Assembly: GCF_001646945.1 (NCBI RefSeq) | Contig: NZ_LUTV01000002.1 | Coordinates: 379,807 to 443,806, forward strand | DNA length: 64,000 bases | Direction: 5' to 3' | From: Endozoicomonas ascidiicola | GTDB lineage: Bacteria; Pseudomonadota; Gammaproteobacteria; Pseudomonadales; Endozoicomonadaceae | In this document: piece by piece, positions 46,517 to 55,654 of the stretch | Layout of the letters: each line of letters starts with the position of its first letter | Position numbering within the stretch: the first letter of the stretch is position 1 | Notes under the pieces: generated by a model | Databases searched by the model: none | What the model saw: only the letters and a program-made list of their open reading frames with translations | Told to the model about the DNA's origin: nothing | Program-made: the position numbers and the translations under genes

Positions 46517-47767
46517 ATGACAATGATCTCCGGAGAGACCACCGGAAACGGGATGACCAAAAAGGAATATCTCAGCCTTATACTGACACTAGGCACACTC
46601 ACAGCCCTTGGTCCATTGGCTATAGACCTTTATTTGCCAGCAATGCCTGCTATTGCCAGCAGCATGGGCGAGCCTTTAAGTCGCATTCAGTACACATTAA
46701 GCGCTTACACCATTGGTTTTGCATTAAGTCAGCTTATTTATGGGCCACTTTCTGATCGCATTGGTCGACGCAAAGTCATGTACCCGGGCATTGTCTTTTT
46801 TGCCCTGACCAGTTTTCTGGCCGCTTACAGCACTTCCGCTACTGAACTGATCGTTGTTCGTATCCTGCAGGCCTTTTCCGCAGCGGCCATTATGGTCACC
46901 ATTCCGGCCATGATTCGCGATCTTATGCCCAGAGAGCAGGTAGCCAAAACATTGTCGTCCATTCTGATGGTGATGACTGTTGCTCCTTTAGCAGCACCAC
47001 TGCTGGGCGGGCAGATTCTGAAATATTTTGGCTGGGAAATGCTGTTTGTCTTTCTGGCGATTACTGCGGTTCTGGCACTTGTGCTGGCGGTTTTCCGTAT
47101 TAAAGAAACGCTGAAAGAAGAAGACCGGTTGGTGGTTCCACCTGTGCAACTGGCGTTGAATTACGCCAATATCCTGCGTAATCGTGAAGCGATGGGCTGC
47201 ATTCTCTGCCATTCACTTTTCTTTGGCGGCATGTTTGCCTTTATCGCCGGTTCACCTTTTATTTACATCGAACTTTACGGCGTACAGCCAGATCAATACG
47301 GTTTGCTCTTTGCCATCAACATTCTGGCCATGAGCGTCACCAATATGGTGAATATCCGCCTGGTAGAAAAGTACAAACTCTACGCCATTTTGCGCAATGG
47401 CAGTCTGCTGGCTGCGGTTGCTGCACTTGTTTTACTGTTCAATGCAGCCACCGGATTTGGTGGGATTGCCGGCTTAATGATTCCTATCGCAATCTACATA
47501 TCTTGCATTGGTTTTACTGGGCCGAACTCTAACGCCCTGGCACTGTCTCATTTTCCAAAATCTGCCGGTTCCGCCAATGCGCTTGCGGGGGCTCTTCGCT
47601 TTATCGTCGCAGGCATTGCTTCAGCGTTGGTTGGTGTACTGCATAATGAAACAGCCATCCCAATGGCGGCTGTTATGGCCGGCTGCGGGCTTCTCTCAGT
47701 GGTCGCATTATTGTTAACCCGCAATGAAGGTGCTACAGAAGAAGAGGTTCCTGCCACTGCGAACTGA
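46517..47767 (+). CDS. Bcr/CflA family drug-resistance MFS transporter
   Basis: A 12-segment major facilitator of the DHA1 type. The N-terminal LGPLAIDLYLPAMPAIASSM is the Bcr/CflA signature; YGPLSDRIGRRKVM is the loop 2-3 motif and AIMVTIPAMIRDLMPREQ follows segment 4. These proteins export bicyclomycin, chloramphenicol-type drugs or small peptides by proton antiport. The start may be the ATG at 46517 or the ATG at 46553, the latter giving the usual 404 residues. It lies between tkt and epd, which are usually neighbours in related bacteria. Confidence 0.9.
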   Translation: MTMISGETTGNGMTKKEYLSLILTLGTLTALGPLAIDLYLPAMPAIASSMGEPLSRIQYTLSAYTIGFALSQLIYGPLSDRIGRRKVMYPGIVFFALTSFLAAYSTSATELIVVRILQAFSAAAIMVTIPAMIRDLMPREQVAKTLSSILMVMTVAPLAAPLLGGQILKYFGWEMLFVFLAITAVLALVLAVFRIKETLKEEDRLVVPPVQLALNYANILRNREAMGCILCHSLFFGGMFAFIAGSPFIYIELYGVQPDQYGLLFAINILAMSVTNMVNIRLVEKYKLYAILRNGSLLAAVAALVLLFNAATGFGGIAGLMIPIAIYISCIGFTGPNSNALALSHFPKSAGSANALAGALRFIVAGIASALVGVLHNETAIPMAAVMAGCGLLSVVALLLTRNEGATEEEVPATAN

Positions 47768-47836
47768 TATTCTTTGTCGACTCACTGGCTTTAGAAGCCG
47801 TTATTTAAGATGGAATCTGAAGCTAGAATATATAAA

Positions 47837-47867
47837 CAAAATAGCTTTCTACAGGAAAGCTATTTTG
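47837..47867. terminator. Bidirectional hairpin terminator
   Basis: CAAAATAGCTTTC and GAAAGCTATTTTG form a perfect 13-bp stem with loop TACAG between convergent genes, with A and T runs in the base of the stem in both directions. Confidence 0.75.
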
Positions 47868-47888
47868 TCAGGGAAATATAGGCAGTGG

Positions 47889-49046
47889 TTAAAACAAGCG
47901 GCTCTCGCCAATCGCTCTTTTAAACGCGTTCAACTCTCGATTCTTATATGCTTCAACCCGTCTGGTCGCATCTTCAAACAACTTTTCACGCTTTCTATCC
48001 ACATCATCAAGCAATTGCTCTTTTTCCAGAATTTCAGATTCAACTGCTAACGTATCTTCTCCTTCCGGTATACCTTCCAGCTGACTTCTTAACGATTTAA
48101 GCTGTTGTTCGAGCGAACTTTTAGCCGTAGGAACCTGACTGTCAAACTCGGCTGTCACATCGGCATGTAACTGTTCGATTCGGCTATTCAAATCCTCCTT
48201 ATAAATCTTCAGCATATCGTGCCGTGTGTTTTTGAGCTCCGTCTTCACATCATCTCTTGCCGCATGAATATCTGCGACACGGTTATCCCGATCCAAATAA
48301 TCCTTATAGCCTTCACTGCTATTGAATGCCTCGATAAATGTACTGATTTCTTGGTTACGGGCATTCGTATTACCCAGTGTGGGCGCCCTTATCACGACAT
48401 ATTCGACCTTATCAGAATCTCCCCCGGCAGGAATCGGTAGCTTAACTTCGCCCTTCTCCTTGGCAAGCAGTGCCTCCGCATTCTGCTTTGACAGCTCGAT
48501 AGTCCCATCCATAAAAGCCAGACTGTCAGCAAATTTATCTTGAAACGCTTGCATATGGTCAATATGGCGCACCATTTCCTTTTTAAGGCTATTAAGTGTT
48601 TCCAGTTTCTGTCCAAACTCTGCCTTTTTGGATTCCAGGCTGGCTTTTGCTTCCGGATTTACACGGTCAAAAGCCTTATCGGATATAGGTTTAAAATTTT
48701 CTTTCAAGACGAATCGCTTCAGTTTTCCCAGGCCATTCTTAATCGTCTTCAGGGCCGCACGTCCCAGCTCTCTCGCCCCGGCTGCCTTTTCCTTGACGGA
48801 GGCAACCAAATCCGAATCAATATTTTTTACAATTCTCAACCCCAGAGGTTTGGATGGCGCTTGCGTTTGTGGCTTCCCTCCCACTTGATCATGCTGCCTG
48901 ATACCTACAGTGGTAACGGGCTTCGCCTGAGTCACTGAAATTCCTTTTAAATTCCCTGACTGATTTGTAGATGCTGGCAATGGGTGAGTTAAACCCGGTG
49001 CGTTGATCGGCGAGTTGCTTCCTAAACCATTCATTCCGTGTGCCAT
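47889..49046 (-). CDS. Coiled-coil orphan protein
   Basis: A 385-residue protein of no recognised family, without signal peptide or membrane segment. Residues 1-75 are Pro/Asn/Gln/Gly rich and probably disordered; from about 85 on it is helical, with coiled-coil stretches at about 130-185 and 260-385 (LEQQLKSLRSQLEGI, ILEKEQLLDDVDRKREKLFE). The ATG at 49046 has GAGGGAG 5 bases before it; a GTG two codons earlier is less likely. It is a single gene between the Bcr/CflA pump and epd. The make-up resembles effector-like orphans elsewhere in the window. Confidence 0.7.
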   Translation of the reverse strand: MAHGMNGLGSNSPINAPGLTHPLPASTNQSGNLKGISVTQAKPVTTVGIRQHDQVGGKPQTQAPSKPLGLRIVKNIDSDLVASVKEKAAGARELGRAALKTIKNGLGKLKRFVLKENFKPISDKAFDRVNPEAKASLESKKAEFGQKLETLNSLKKEMVRHIDHMQAFQDKFADSLAFMDGTIELSKQNAEALLAKEKGEVKLPIPAGGDSDKVEYVVIRAPTLGNTNARNQEISTFIEAFNSSEGYKDYLDRDNRVADIHAARDDVKTELKNTRHDMLKIYKEDLNSRIEQLHADVTAEFDSQVPTAKSSLEQQLKSLRSQLEGIPEGEDTLAVESEILEKEQLLDDVDRKREKLFEDATRRVEAYKNRELNAFKRAIGESRLF

Positions 49047-49366
49047 GTGCACTCCCTCAGAGTCTATTCCTTGATGCTATTTCCAATTGTAGTTATTCGC
49101 TCAGGGATAGCCTCAAAACCCATAAACATAATGAGAGTTCAATATGTCACAGCAGGCATTCATCTGAACAACAGCAGCTTCGCCAAAAAACCATCATATT
49201 CCGGTGATGTTACTGCTTAGAGCATTACTGCCTGCCATGCCCCAACCTATCAATGATAACCGGCCAGCAAAGTAAGCCCTCATAAGACGCCTTTCTCAAT
49301 GGGCGATCATATCATTTTGGTATTATAATCATCTCTCTAAAACGATTAGATTTGGATAGCTGAACC
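49047..49366. other. Divergent upstream region of coiled-coil orphan and epd
   Basis: It must carry promoters in both directions. No repeat, RNA or further gene is recognised. Confidence 0.4.
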
Positions 49367-50392
49367 ATGACATATCGGGTGGCCATTAATGGATATGGTC
49401 GAATTGGCCAGTGCGTACTGCGGGCACTTTACGAAAATGGCTACCGCCATCACCTGCAGGTGGTCGCCATTAATGAGCTGGCCAATATCGATACGCTGGC
49501 TTATCTGACTCGCTACGACACCACCCACGGTCGCTTCCCCGGAGCCGTCAGCTTTGAAGATAATCAGCTATTTATTGGTGACGATACCATTCAAATCTCT
49601 CGAGAATCAGAGCCACAAAAACTGAATTGGAAAGATTTGAATATCGATCTGCTGCTGGAATGCTCCGGCGCATTTTCTGATCGGTCAACCGCAGAACTGC
49701 ACCTGGAAAGTGGCGCTGCACGCTTGCTCTTTTCCCAGCCTGCCAAACCGGATGTGGATGCCACCATTGTTTATGGCATTAATGAAGAGTCTCTCGACCC
49801 AACCCATCGCATTGTTTCCAGCGCCTCCTGCACCACCAATTGCATTGTACCTGTCCTCAAAACCCTGAATGACTCCTTGGGCATCGAATACGGCACCATG
49901 ACCACCATCCATTCAGCCATGAATGATCAGCCAGTCATTGACGCATACCATCAGAATGACCTGCGCCTGACTCGAAGCGCATTGCACTCGATTATTCCTG
50001 TGGACACTGGTCTGGCAAAAGGCATCAACCGTCTATTGCCAGAGCTGAAGGGTCGTTTTAAAACCAGTGCCGTTCGTGTGCCCACCATCAATGTTTCCTG
50101 TATCGACCTTACGATTCAGGTCAGCCGTGATACGTCAACCGCCGAGGTAAACCGATTGCTGGAACAGGCAACCTATGGTCGTCTTGAAGGCATTATGGGT
50201 TTCACTAATGAACCCCACGCCTCTGTTGATTTTAATCACGACACCCGGTCATGTATTGTCGATGGTACTCAGACGCAGGTTTCTGCTCATCGTCTGGTAA
50301 GGCTGCTATGCTGGTTTGACAATGAGTGGGGTTTTGCCAATCGAATGCTGGATGTTGCGAACTATTGGTTAAATACGGCTGTGGATAATTAA
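49367..50392 (+). CDS. epd: D-erythrose-4-phosphate dehydrogenase
   Basis: Epd oxidises erythrose 4-phosphate to 4-phosphoerythronate in pyridoxal phosphate synthesis. It is a GAPDH-family enzyme: NAD site INGYGRIGQCVLRALYE, catalytic cysteine in SSASCTTNCI. The form INELANIDTLAYLTRYDTTHGRF fits Epd rather than GapA, and it lies before pgk, the usual Epd position. At 341 residues it is complete. A GAPDH-type role cannot be excluded from sequence alone. Confidence 0.9.
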   Translation: MTYRVAINGYGRIGQCVLRALYENGYRHHLQVVAINELANIDTLAYLTRYDTTHGRFPGAVSFEDNQLFIGDDTIQISRESEPQKLNWKDLNIDLLLECSGAFSDRSTAELHLESGAARLLFSQPAKPDVDATIVYGINEESLDPTHRIVSSASCTTNCIVPVLKTLNDSLGIEYGTMTTIHSAMNDQPVIDAYHQNDLRLTRSALHSIIPVDTGLAKGINRLLPELKGRFKTSAVRVPTINVSCIDLTIQVSRDTSTAEVNRLLEQATYGRLEGIMGFTNEPHASVDFNHDTRSCIVDGTQTQVSAHRLVRLLCWFDNEWGFANRMLDVANYWLNTAVDN

Positions 50393-50399
50393 TCCACAG
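50379..50399. promoter_or_regulatory. Palindrome over the epd stop codon
   Basis: CTGTGGAT-AATTA-ATCCACAG is perfect over 8 bp per arm. It may be a weak terminator or processing site in an epd-pgk transcript; there is no T-run. Confidence 0.35.
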
Positions 50400-50642
50400 C
50401 TAACAGAGATACACAACATCCACCAAAAACCTGTGCCCCTCCGAAAACCCTTGATACGCCTGTTGATTCAGGTCATCAGAGTGTTTCAATGAATACCTGA
50501 AGCCCATTTTTTATGCTATTGTCCCTGACGTTTTTTCGCTGATTCCAAACAGCCATGAGCTGAAAATGCCATTGCTCCGAAGAGTCATAGTATTTTCTCC
50601 AGCCTGGCATTTGGCATTTTCACTACAGATAGCCCCAGCCAT

Positions 50643-50660
50643 CTTTCGCTAATGCGAAAG
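50643..50660 (+). promoter_or_regulatory. 5'-leader hairpin of pgk
   Basis: CTTTCGC-TAAT-GCGAAAG is a perfect stem-loop 30 bases before the pgk ATG. The Shine-Dalgarno itself lies in the 12-base palindrome GGAGAGCTCTCC (50679-50690) that abuts the ATG. Confidence 0.4.
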
Positions 50661-50690
50661 TAGCAAGAGTGAATATCAGGAGAGCTCTCC

Positions 50691-51857
50691 ATGAACGTTT
50701 TAAAAATGACTGATCTGGATCTAGCCGGCAAACGCGTTTTGATCCGTGAAGACCTTAATGTTCCGGTTAAAAACGGCAAAGTCACCAGTGATGCGCGCAT
50801 CCTGGCTTCCCTGCCAACCATCAAGCTGGCAATAGAAGCCGGTGCCAAAGTGATGGTGACTTCTCACCTGGGTCGCCCAACTGAAGGTCAGTACGACGAA
50901 GAATCTTCTCTGAAGCCTGTGGCCGATTACATTGCTGATCTGCTGGGCAAAGACGTTCGTCTGGTAAAAGACTGGGTTGAAGGCGGCTTTGACGTCGCGG
51001 ACGGCGAACTGGTCATTCTGGAAAACTGTCGTTTCAACGTTGGTGAAGGCAAAGACGACGAAGGTCTTTCTCGCAAAATGGCAGCTCTGTGCGACATTTA
51101 TGTCATGGATGCCTTTGGTACCGCTCACCGCGCTCAAGCCTCTACTCACGGTGTTGGTAAGTTTGCTGCCATTGCCTGTGCCGGACCTCTTCTGGCTGCA
51201 GAACTGGAAGCCCTTGGCAAAGCCATGGATAAGCCTGCCCGCCCAATGACTGCCATTGTTGGTGGTTCCAAAGTGTCTACCAAACTGACGGTTTTGGAAT
51301 CCCTGTCCGGCATTTGCGACCAGCTGATCGTTGGTGGCGGTATTGCCAACACCTTCCTGGCAGCTGCAGGCAAGAACGTTGGTAAATCTCTGTACGAAGC
51401 TGATTTAATTCCACAAGCCAAAGCGCTCATGGACAAGTGCAGCATTCCAATGCCTGTCGATGTAATCTGTGGCAAGAAGTTTGATGAAAACGAACCCGCT
51501 GTCGTTAAGTCCGTTGATGATGTACAAGACGACGACATGATTTTCGACGTTGGTCCTGAAACACAGAAACTGTTCGCCGACGTTCTGATCTCAGCCAAAA
51601 CCATCCTGTGGAACGGCCCAGTTGGCGTGTTTGAATTCGATCAATTCGGTGAGGGCACTCGCTCCATGTCCATGGCGATTGCAAACTCCAGCGCCTTCTC
51701 CATCGCTGGCGGTGGCGACACTCTGGCGGCTATCGATAAATACGGCATTAAAGACAAAGTGTCTTACATCTCCACCGGTGGCGGAGCTTTCCTTGAGTTT
51801 GTAGAAGGTAAAGTGCTTCCTGCGGTTGCCATGTTGGAAGAAGCTGCCAAGCGTTAA
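50691..51857 (+). CDS. pgk: Phosphoglycerate kinase
   Basis: Pgk transfers phosphate between 1,3-bisphosphoglycerate and ADP in glycolysis. Signature blocks are [26 protein letters not shown], the second half with [36 protein letters not shown] and GGGDTLAAI. At 388 residues it is complete, with AGGAGA before the ATG. It follows epd; the aldolase gene that usually comes next is absent, and an RfaH-like gene follows instead. Confidence 0.97.
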   Translation: MNVLKMTDLDLAGKRVLIREDLNVPVKNGKVTSDARILASLPTIKLAIEAGAKVMVTSHLGRPTEGQYDEESSLKPVADYIADLLGKDVRLVKDWVEGGFDVADGELVILENCRFNVGEGKDDEGLSRKMAALCDIYVMDAFGTAHRAQASTHGVGKFAAIACAGPLLAAELEALGKAMDKPARPMTAIVGGSKVSTKLTVLESLSGICDQLIVGGGIANTFLAAAGKNVGKSLYEADLIPQAKALMDKCSIPMPVDVICGKKFDENEPAVVKSVDDVQDDDMIFDVGPETQKLFADVLISAKTILWNGPVGVFEFDQFGEGTRSMSMAIANSSAFSIAGGGDTLAAIDKYGIKDKVSYISTGGGAFLEFVEGKVLPAVAMLEEAAKR

Positions 51858-51877
51858 GTGCGTCTTAATTCTGAAAA

Positions 51878-51918
51878 ATTATAGTCGAGTTCAGGCATTG
51901 CCTGTTCCCGACTATAAT
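51878..51918 (+). terminator. Long stem-loop between pgk and the RfaH-like gene
   Basis: ATTATAGTCG/CGACTATAAT enclose an inner CAGGCA/TGCCTG repeat, giving a nearly continuous 41-base hairpin 20 bases past the pgk stop. There is no T-run, so it may block or process transcripts rather than end them by itself. Confidence 0.5.
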
Positions 51919-52098
51919 GCCTGTTACGCCTTTATACCGCTTGCATCATCGTCAAATGAGTATTTTCTTCGTGGCATTCTCGCGCCTTGCTACGCTGTCT
52001 TGCTATTGAGTCCCCTTTTGAGTCCTGTAGAATGTTTTTACTGAAAACGTCTGGATCGTTTGTTGGTTTCAGTGAAGCTAGTTTTAAAAGGATTTGCT

Positions 52099-52728
52099 AT
52101 GTCGTGTAGTACGGATAAGTTGAAGCAGGGATGGTATTTACTGAAAACCAAAAACCGGGAAGAAGTCCGTGCTCAGGAAAACCTGGAAGCGCTTGGCTTT
52201 GAGGCCTATTGTCCGCTGATTTTTGGCAAAGCTGTACAGGTACCTCTTTTCCCCAGCTACATCTTTATTCGCTTGGGTATTGAAGGCGAACCACCTTATC
52301 ACAAAATTCGCTCAACCCGGGGCATTCTGCACATCGTTCGATTTAACCGGATGAATCACAAGTTAAATGAGTCTGGTCGTTTACCTAAGAATCAAGCAGC
52401 CTCTCTACTCCCAAGCCCAATTCCGAACGGCGATCAAATCATCGATCAGATCGAAGCCATCACCTGGTTACAGAATGGCGCTGACCCTGAAGAAAAGCCC
52501 TCTAATCTACGCTTCCAGTCGGGGGAAACGGTGCTGTATGACAACCCGCTATTCCGACATCTTGAAACCACCTTTATCAAAGGTGTGAACATCGATCGCG
52601 GTATTGTTCTCATCAAATTTATCGAGAGCATGCGCACAGATGATGGCAGTGAAGAACGCAAGGTCGTTGCCGAAAGAGAACTAAACGTTCCGTTAAAAGA
52701 CCTACATAAAGTAGCCGAAGAAGCTTGA
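52099..52728 (+). CDS. rfaH: NusG-paralogue transcription antiterminator, RfaH-like
   Basis: RfaH-type proteins bind paused RNA polymerase at ops sites and carry it through long operons for capsule, LPS or pilus genes. The NusG N-terminal domain is seen as WYLLKTKNREEVRAQENLEA, PLFPSYIFIRLG and STRGILHIVRFN; a KOW-like end follows GETVLYDNP. At 209 residues it is about 45 longer than enterobacterial RfaH because of a linker and C-terminal extension. AAAAGG precedes the ATG at 52099. Its stop overlaps the start of the hydrolase gene, so the two are coupled. Confidence 0.8.
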   Translation: MSCSTDKLKQGWYLLKTKNREEVRAQENLEALGFEAYCPLIFGKAVQVPLFPSYIFIRLGIEGEPPYHKIRSTRGILHIVRFNRMNHKLNESGRLPKNQAASLLPSPIPNGDQIIDQIEAITWLQNGADPEEKPSNLRFQSGETVLYDNPLFRHLETTFIKGVNIDRGIVLIKFIESMRTDDGSEERKVVAERELNVPLKDLHKVAEEA

Positions 52729-53666
52729 TGGACAAAACAACACTGGTCGCTCAAATGCGGCCGCTATCCCTTGGGCTGGAAGCATCGTCGCTTGAGCAAT
52801 CCTATTTTCAATACTATGGCATTGACCTGGAAAACAGGCTTGAGAATATCGATCACACCTTTGGTTATGTCGATACTCAAGACTTCCGAATAGCCTGCCA
52901 TCTATATTCCTGCCGCGCCCCTAAAGGCTCAGTATTTCTGCTCCATGGCTACTACGATCACGTTGGCCTGTTTGAGCACATTATCCGTTTTTTCCTGGAG
53001 CAGAACCTCAACGTATTGGCCTACGATTTACCCGGGCATGGTTTATCCAGTGGTGAGTCAGCAACCATCGAGGATTTTGGAGATTACCGTCAGACCCTGG
53101 AAGATATGCTTTCTTTTTCGGAGCCTCTGCTACCAAAGCCTTGGTTTGGTTATGGACAAAGTACCGGATGCGCAATCATCACCGACTTACTGAACGACTA
53201 TGTTAGCCAGAAGCAACCATTACCTTTTCAGCAGGTCATTTTGTCAGCACCTCTGGTTCGCCCTTACTTATGGTGGCTCGCACGCATCAAGTTCTACATA
53301 GCACAACCATTTATCAAACAGATTCCGAGAACGTTTAAAGAGAACTGCCGCAATAAAGCCTTTATCCAGAAGGCCCATAGTGATCCGCTAGCACCAAAAG
53401 TTCTGCCTACGCAGTGGGTAGCGTCCATGAATCGGTGGATAAGAAAAATTGAAGCCAGCTCAAGTCAAATCGATATTCCTGCATTCATTCTACAGGGTAC
53501 GAATGACACGACAGTGGATGGCCATCATAACTTGAAAATACTGAACAGGCTTTACATCAACCCTTCGGTCATGTGGCTTGATGGTGCCCGCCACCATTTA
53601 CCGAATGAAATAGAAGACACTAGAACACAATATATGAACTGGCTGATCAGCAAGATCAAACCATAA
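52728..53666 (+). CDS. Alpha/beta hydrolase, lysophospholipase-like
   Basis: A 312-residue serine hydrolase of the Hydrolase_4/monoacylglycerol lipase type. The oxyanion loop is VFLLHGYYDHVGLF, LAYDLPGHGLSSGES follows, the nucleophile is in GYGQSTGCAI, the acid in LQGTNDTTVD and the histidine in DGARHHLPNE. There is no signal peptide, so it is likely cytoplasmic or membrane-associated. It starts in the TGATG overlap with the RfaH-like gene. The substrate is unknown; lysophospholipid or monoacylglycerol are the common ones. Confidence 0.85.
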   Translation: MDKTTLVAQMRPLSLGLEASSLEQSYFQYYGIDLENRLENIDHTFGYVDTQDFRIACHLYSCRAPKGSVFLLHGYYDHVGLFEHIIRFFLEQNLNVLAYDLPGHGLSSGESATIEDFGDYRQTLEDMLSFSEPLLPKPWFGYGQSTGCAIITDLLNDYVSQKQPLPFQQVILSAPLVRPYLWWLARIKFYIAQPFIKQIPRTFKENCRNKAFIQKAHSDPLAPKVLPTQWVASMNRWIRKIEASSSQIDIPAFILQGTNDTTVDGHHNLKILNRLYINPSVMWLDGARHHLPNEIEDTRTQYMNWLISKIKP

Positions 53667-53668
53667 AT

Positions 53669-54655
53669 CTACATCTTGTCCCAACCGAAAGCTTCTCGCT
53701 TAAGCTTTTTAGTATCGTAACAAAGGTCCTGAAATCTTAGAAAATTCTTACCATAAGGCTGCCCATTGAGCATCAACTGATAGTCTGAAAATGTTGATTT
53801 ATTGATACCAAGAATCCGTTGATGTGGGATTGAAAAGTGAGCTATCGAATTAAGCCAATCATCCAGTGCGTCCAGAGCATCTTCCCGGGCATCAGTGCCA
53901 TAGAGATCCAGAATCTTTTGATTATCCAATCTCACGATACAGCTTGAGCTTGTCGTTTTTATTTCAAGCCGGCCATCCATAGTGGGATGATCCAATACTC
54001 GAAACTCTCTTTTTAGTGAAGACAGGTTTGCAGCAAGCTCATTACAAGCTCTTTTTTTTGCATCCTTCCTGAGAGCATCTACCTCTTTCGCTTTTCCCGC
54101 CGCTTCTGATGTTTTTGCAAAATAAAGTTTATTATTAACCTCAACCATATAACGGACTTCATAGATAATATTGTCACTGTTATCGGAGGTCAGTTTCGCT
54201 TCTTGCTTCCATACAGTAACACCTTTCTTTATCCCGCCAGGAAGAGCGTTGACGGCCTGAAGTAAGCCTTTCGGGTAATCACTACAAGGTACTTTTTCTC
54301 TCGGACTCAGGTTGCCGTAATACGTTCTTCCTGTAAAAATACCCTCTATGTAAGTCAGGTGAGCTTCACCTTTATTACCATAGGGTTGTTCGGACCTAAA
54401 AGAACATGAAGAGTCTCTTATCGCCACAGTAATTTTTCTGGCTCCCAGAGGCACATCCTTTACCAGTTTTTCATACACTTCCGGTAAATAATTCTTCACC
54501 TGCACCAGAGCGACTTTGTAGCCACAAAACGTACCTTGAATACCGGCCCAGGTACTTTTTACCAACTTAACAATAAAGCAGCTCTTATTCTCTTTTTTCC
54601 AGGCAAACTTAAATGCGTCTATACCGCCCAAACTGACCTGATTATCAATAGACAT
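53669..54655 (-). CDS. Orphan protein of unknown function
   Basis: A 328-residue protein I do not recognise. No signal peptide or membrane segment is evident. It is mixed alpha/beta with several cysteines (KSCFIV, GTFCGYK, DSSCSF, PCSDY, SSSCIVRL). Two related-looking blocks each end in a QPYG(N/K) motif (EQPYGNKGEAHLTY and GQPYGKNFLRFQ), which hints at a domain duplication or plant AP2-like DNA-binding repeats, though this is weak. The ATG at 54655 has AAAGGGA about 8 bases upstream and is preferred over ATGs further out. It is an AT-rich insert between the hydrolase and nfo. Confidence 0.65.
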   Translation of the reverse strand: MSIDNQVSLGGIDAFKFAWKKENKSCFIVKLVKSTWAGIQGTFCGYKVALVQVKNYLPEVYEKLVKDVPLGARKITVAIRDSSCSFRSEQPYGNKGEAHLTYIEGIFTGRTYYGNLSPREKVPCSDYPKGLLQAVNALPGGIKKGVTVWKQEAKLTSDNSDNIIYEVRYMVEVNNKLYFAKTSEAAGKAKEVDALRKDAKKRACNELAANLSSLKREFRVLDHPTMDGRLEIKTTSSSCIVRLDNQKILDLYGTDAREDALDALDDWLNSIAHFSIPHQRILGINKSTFSDYQLMLNGQPYGKNFLRFQDLCYDTKKLKREAFGWDKM

Positions 54656-54762
54656 AAAAAGCATCCCTTTTAATAAAGTGCCTGTTAAGAACATGACATC
54701 GCAGTTACGCGTGGAATATGCGACCATATCCCTCAAGAAAAGTTCACTAAGTGCGTAACCTT

Positions 54763-55605
54763 ATGAAATATATTGGAGCACACGTCAGTGCTGCCGGAGG
54801 CGTTGAAAACGCTCCGAAGAACGCCTATGAATTAGGTGCTACTGCTTTTGCACTGTTCACTAAAAACCAACGACAATGGGTGGCCAAACCACTTACATCT
54901 AAAAGCATCGACCTATTTAAAGAACGATGTGAAAAGTATGGCTACAAGCCTGAGCAAATCCTTCCCCACGACAGTTACCTTATAAATCTCGGACACCCCG
55001 AGCAGGAAGCATTGGATAAATCCCGTGTGGCCTTTCTTGATGAAATGGAACGCTGCATGCAGCTTGGGCTTGACCGACTGAACTTTCACCCGGGCAGTCA
55101 TCTACGCAAAATGGATATCTCCGAATGTCTGGCTCGTATCGCTGAATCCATCAATATCGCTCTGGATAAAACCGAAGGCGTCATTGCGGTTATCGAAAAT
55201 ACGGCTGGGCAAGGCAGCAACCTTGGCTGGCAATTCGAAGAGTTAGCGGAAATCATTGAGCAGGTTGATGACAAATCCCGCGTCGGTGTCTGTCTCGATA
55301 CCTGTCATACTTTTGCCGCCGGTTATGATCTGCGCACCCCAGAAGCCTGTGAGAAAACCTTTGCTGACTTTGAAAACACGGTTGGCTTCAAGTATCTGCA
55401 AGGCATGCACCTGAACGACTCTAAAGGCGAGCTGGGGTCGCGGAAAGACCGGCATCACAGCTTGGGTGAAGGGGAAATCGGCTGGGAAGTGTTCCGCTAT
55501 ATCATGAAAGATAAGCGTTTCGATGGCATTCCGATGGTGCTGGAAACTATTGATGAGTCGATCTGGAAAGATGAGATCAATGCACTAAAAATGCTGGCTG
55601 CATAA
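54763..55605 (+). CDS. nfo: Endonuclease IV
   Basis: Nfo cuts the backbone at abasic sites in base-excision repair and needs zinc. The three family patterns are present: [18 protein letters not shown], the metal ligands in [15 protein letters not shown] and [23 protein letters not shown]. The N-terminal [16 protein letters not shown] is also typical. ATG 54763 gives 280 residues; a GTG four codons upstream is possible. It is convergent with pntB. Confidence 0.96.
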   Translation: MKYIGAHVSAAGGVENAPKNAYELGATAFALFTKNQRQWVAKPLTSKSIDLFKERCEKYGYKPEQILPHDSYLINLGHPEQEALDKSRVAFLDEMERCMQLGLDRLNFHPGSHLRKMDISECLARIAESINIALDKTEGVIAVIENTAGQGSNLGWQFEELAEIIEQVDDKSRVGVCLDTCHTFAAGYDLRTPEACEKTFADFENTVGFKYLQGMHLNDSKGELGSRKDRHHSLGEGEIGWEVFRYIMKDKRFDGIPMVLETIDESIWKDEINALKMLAA

Positions 55606-55654
55606 GTGCTTTAAATCCAGCACCGCCAGAAAGCTAGCGGTGCCGGAATCTACT

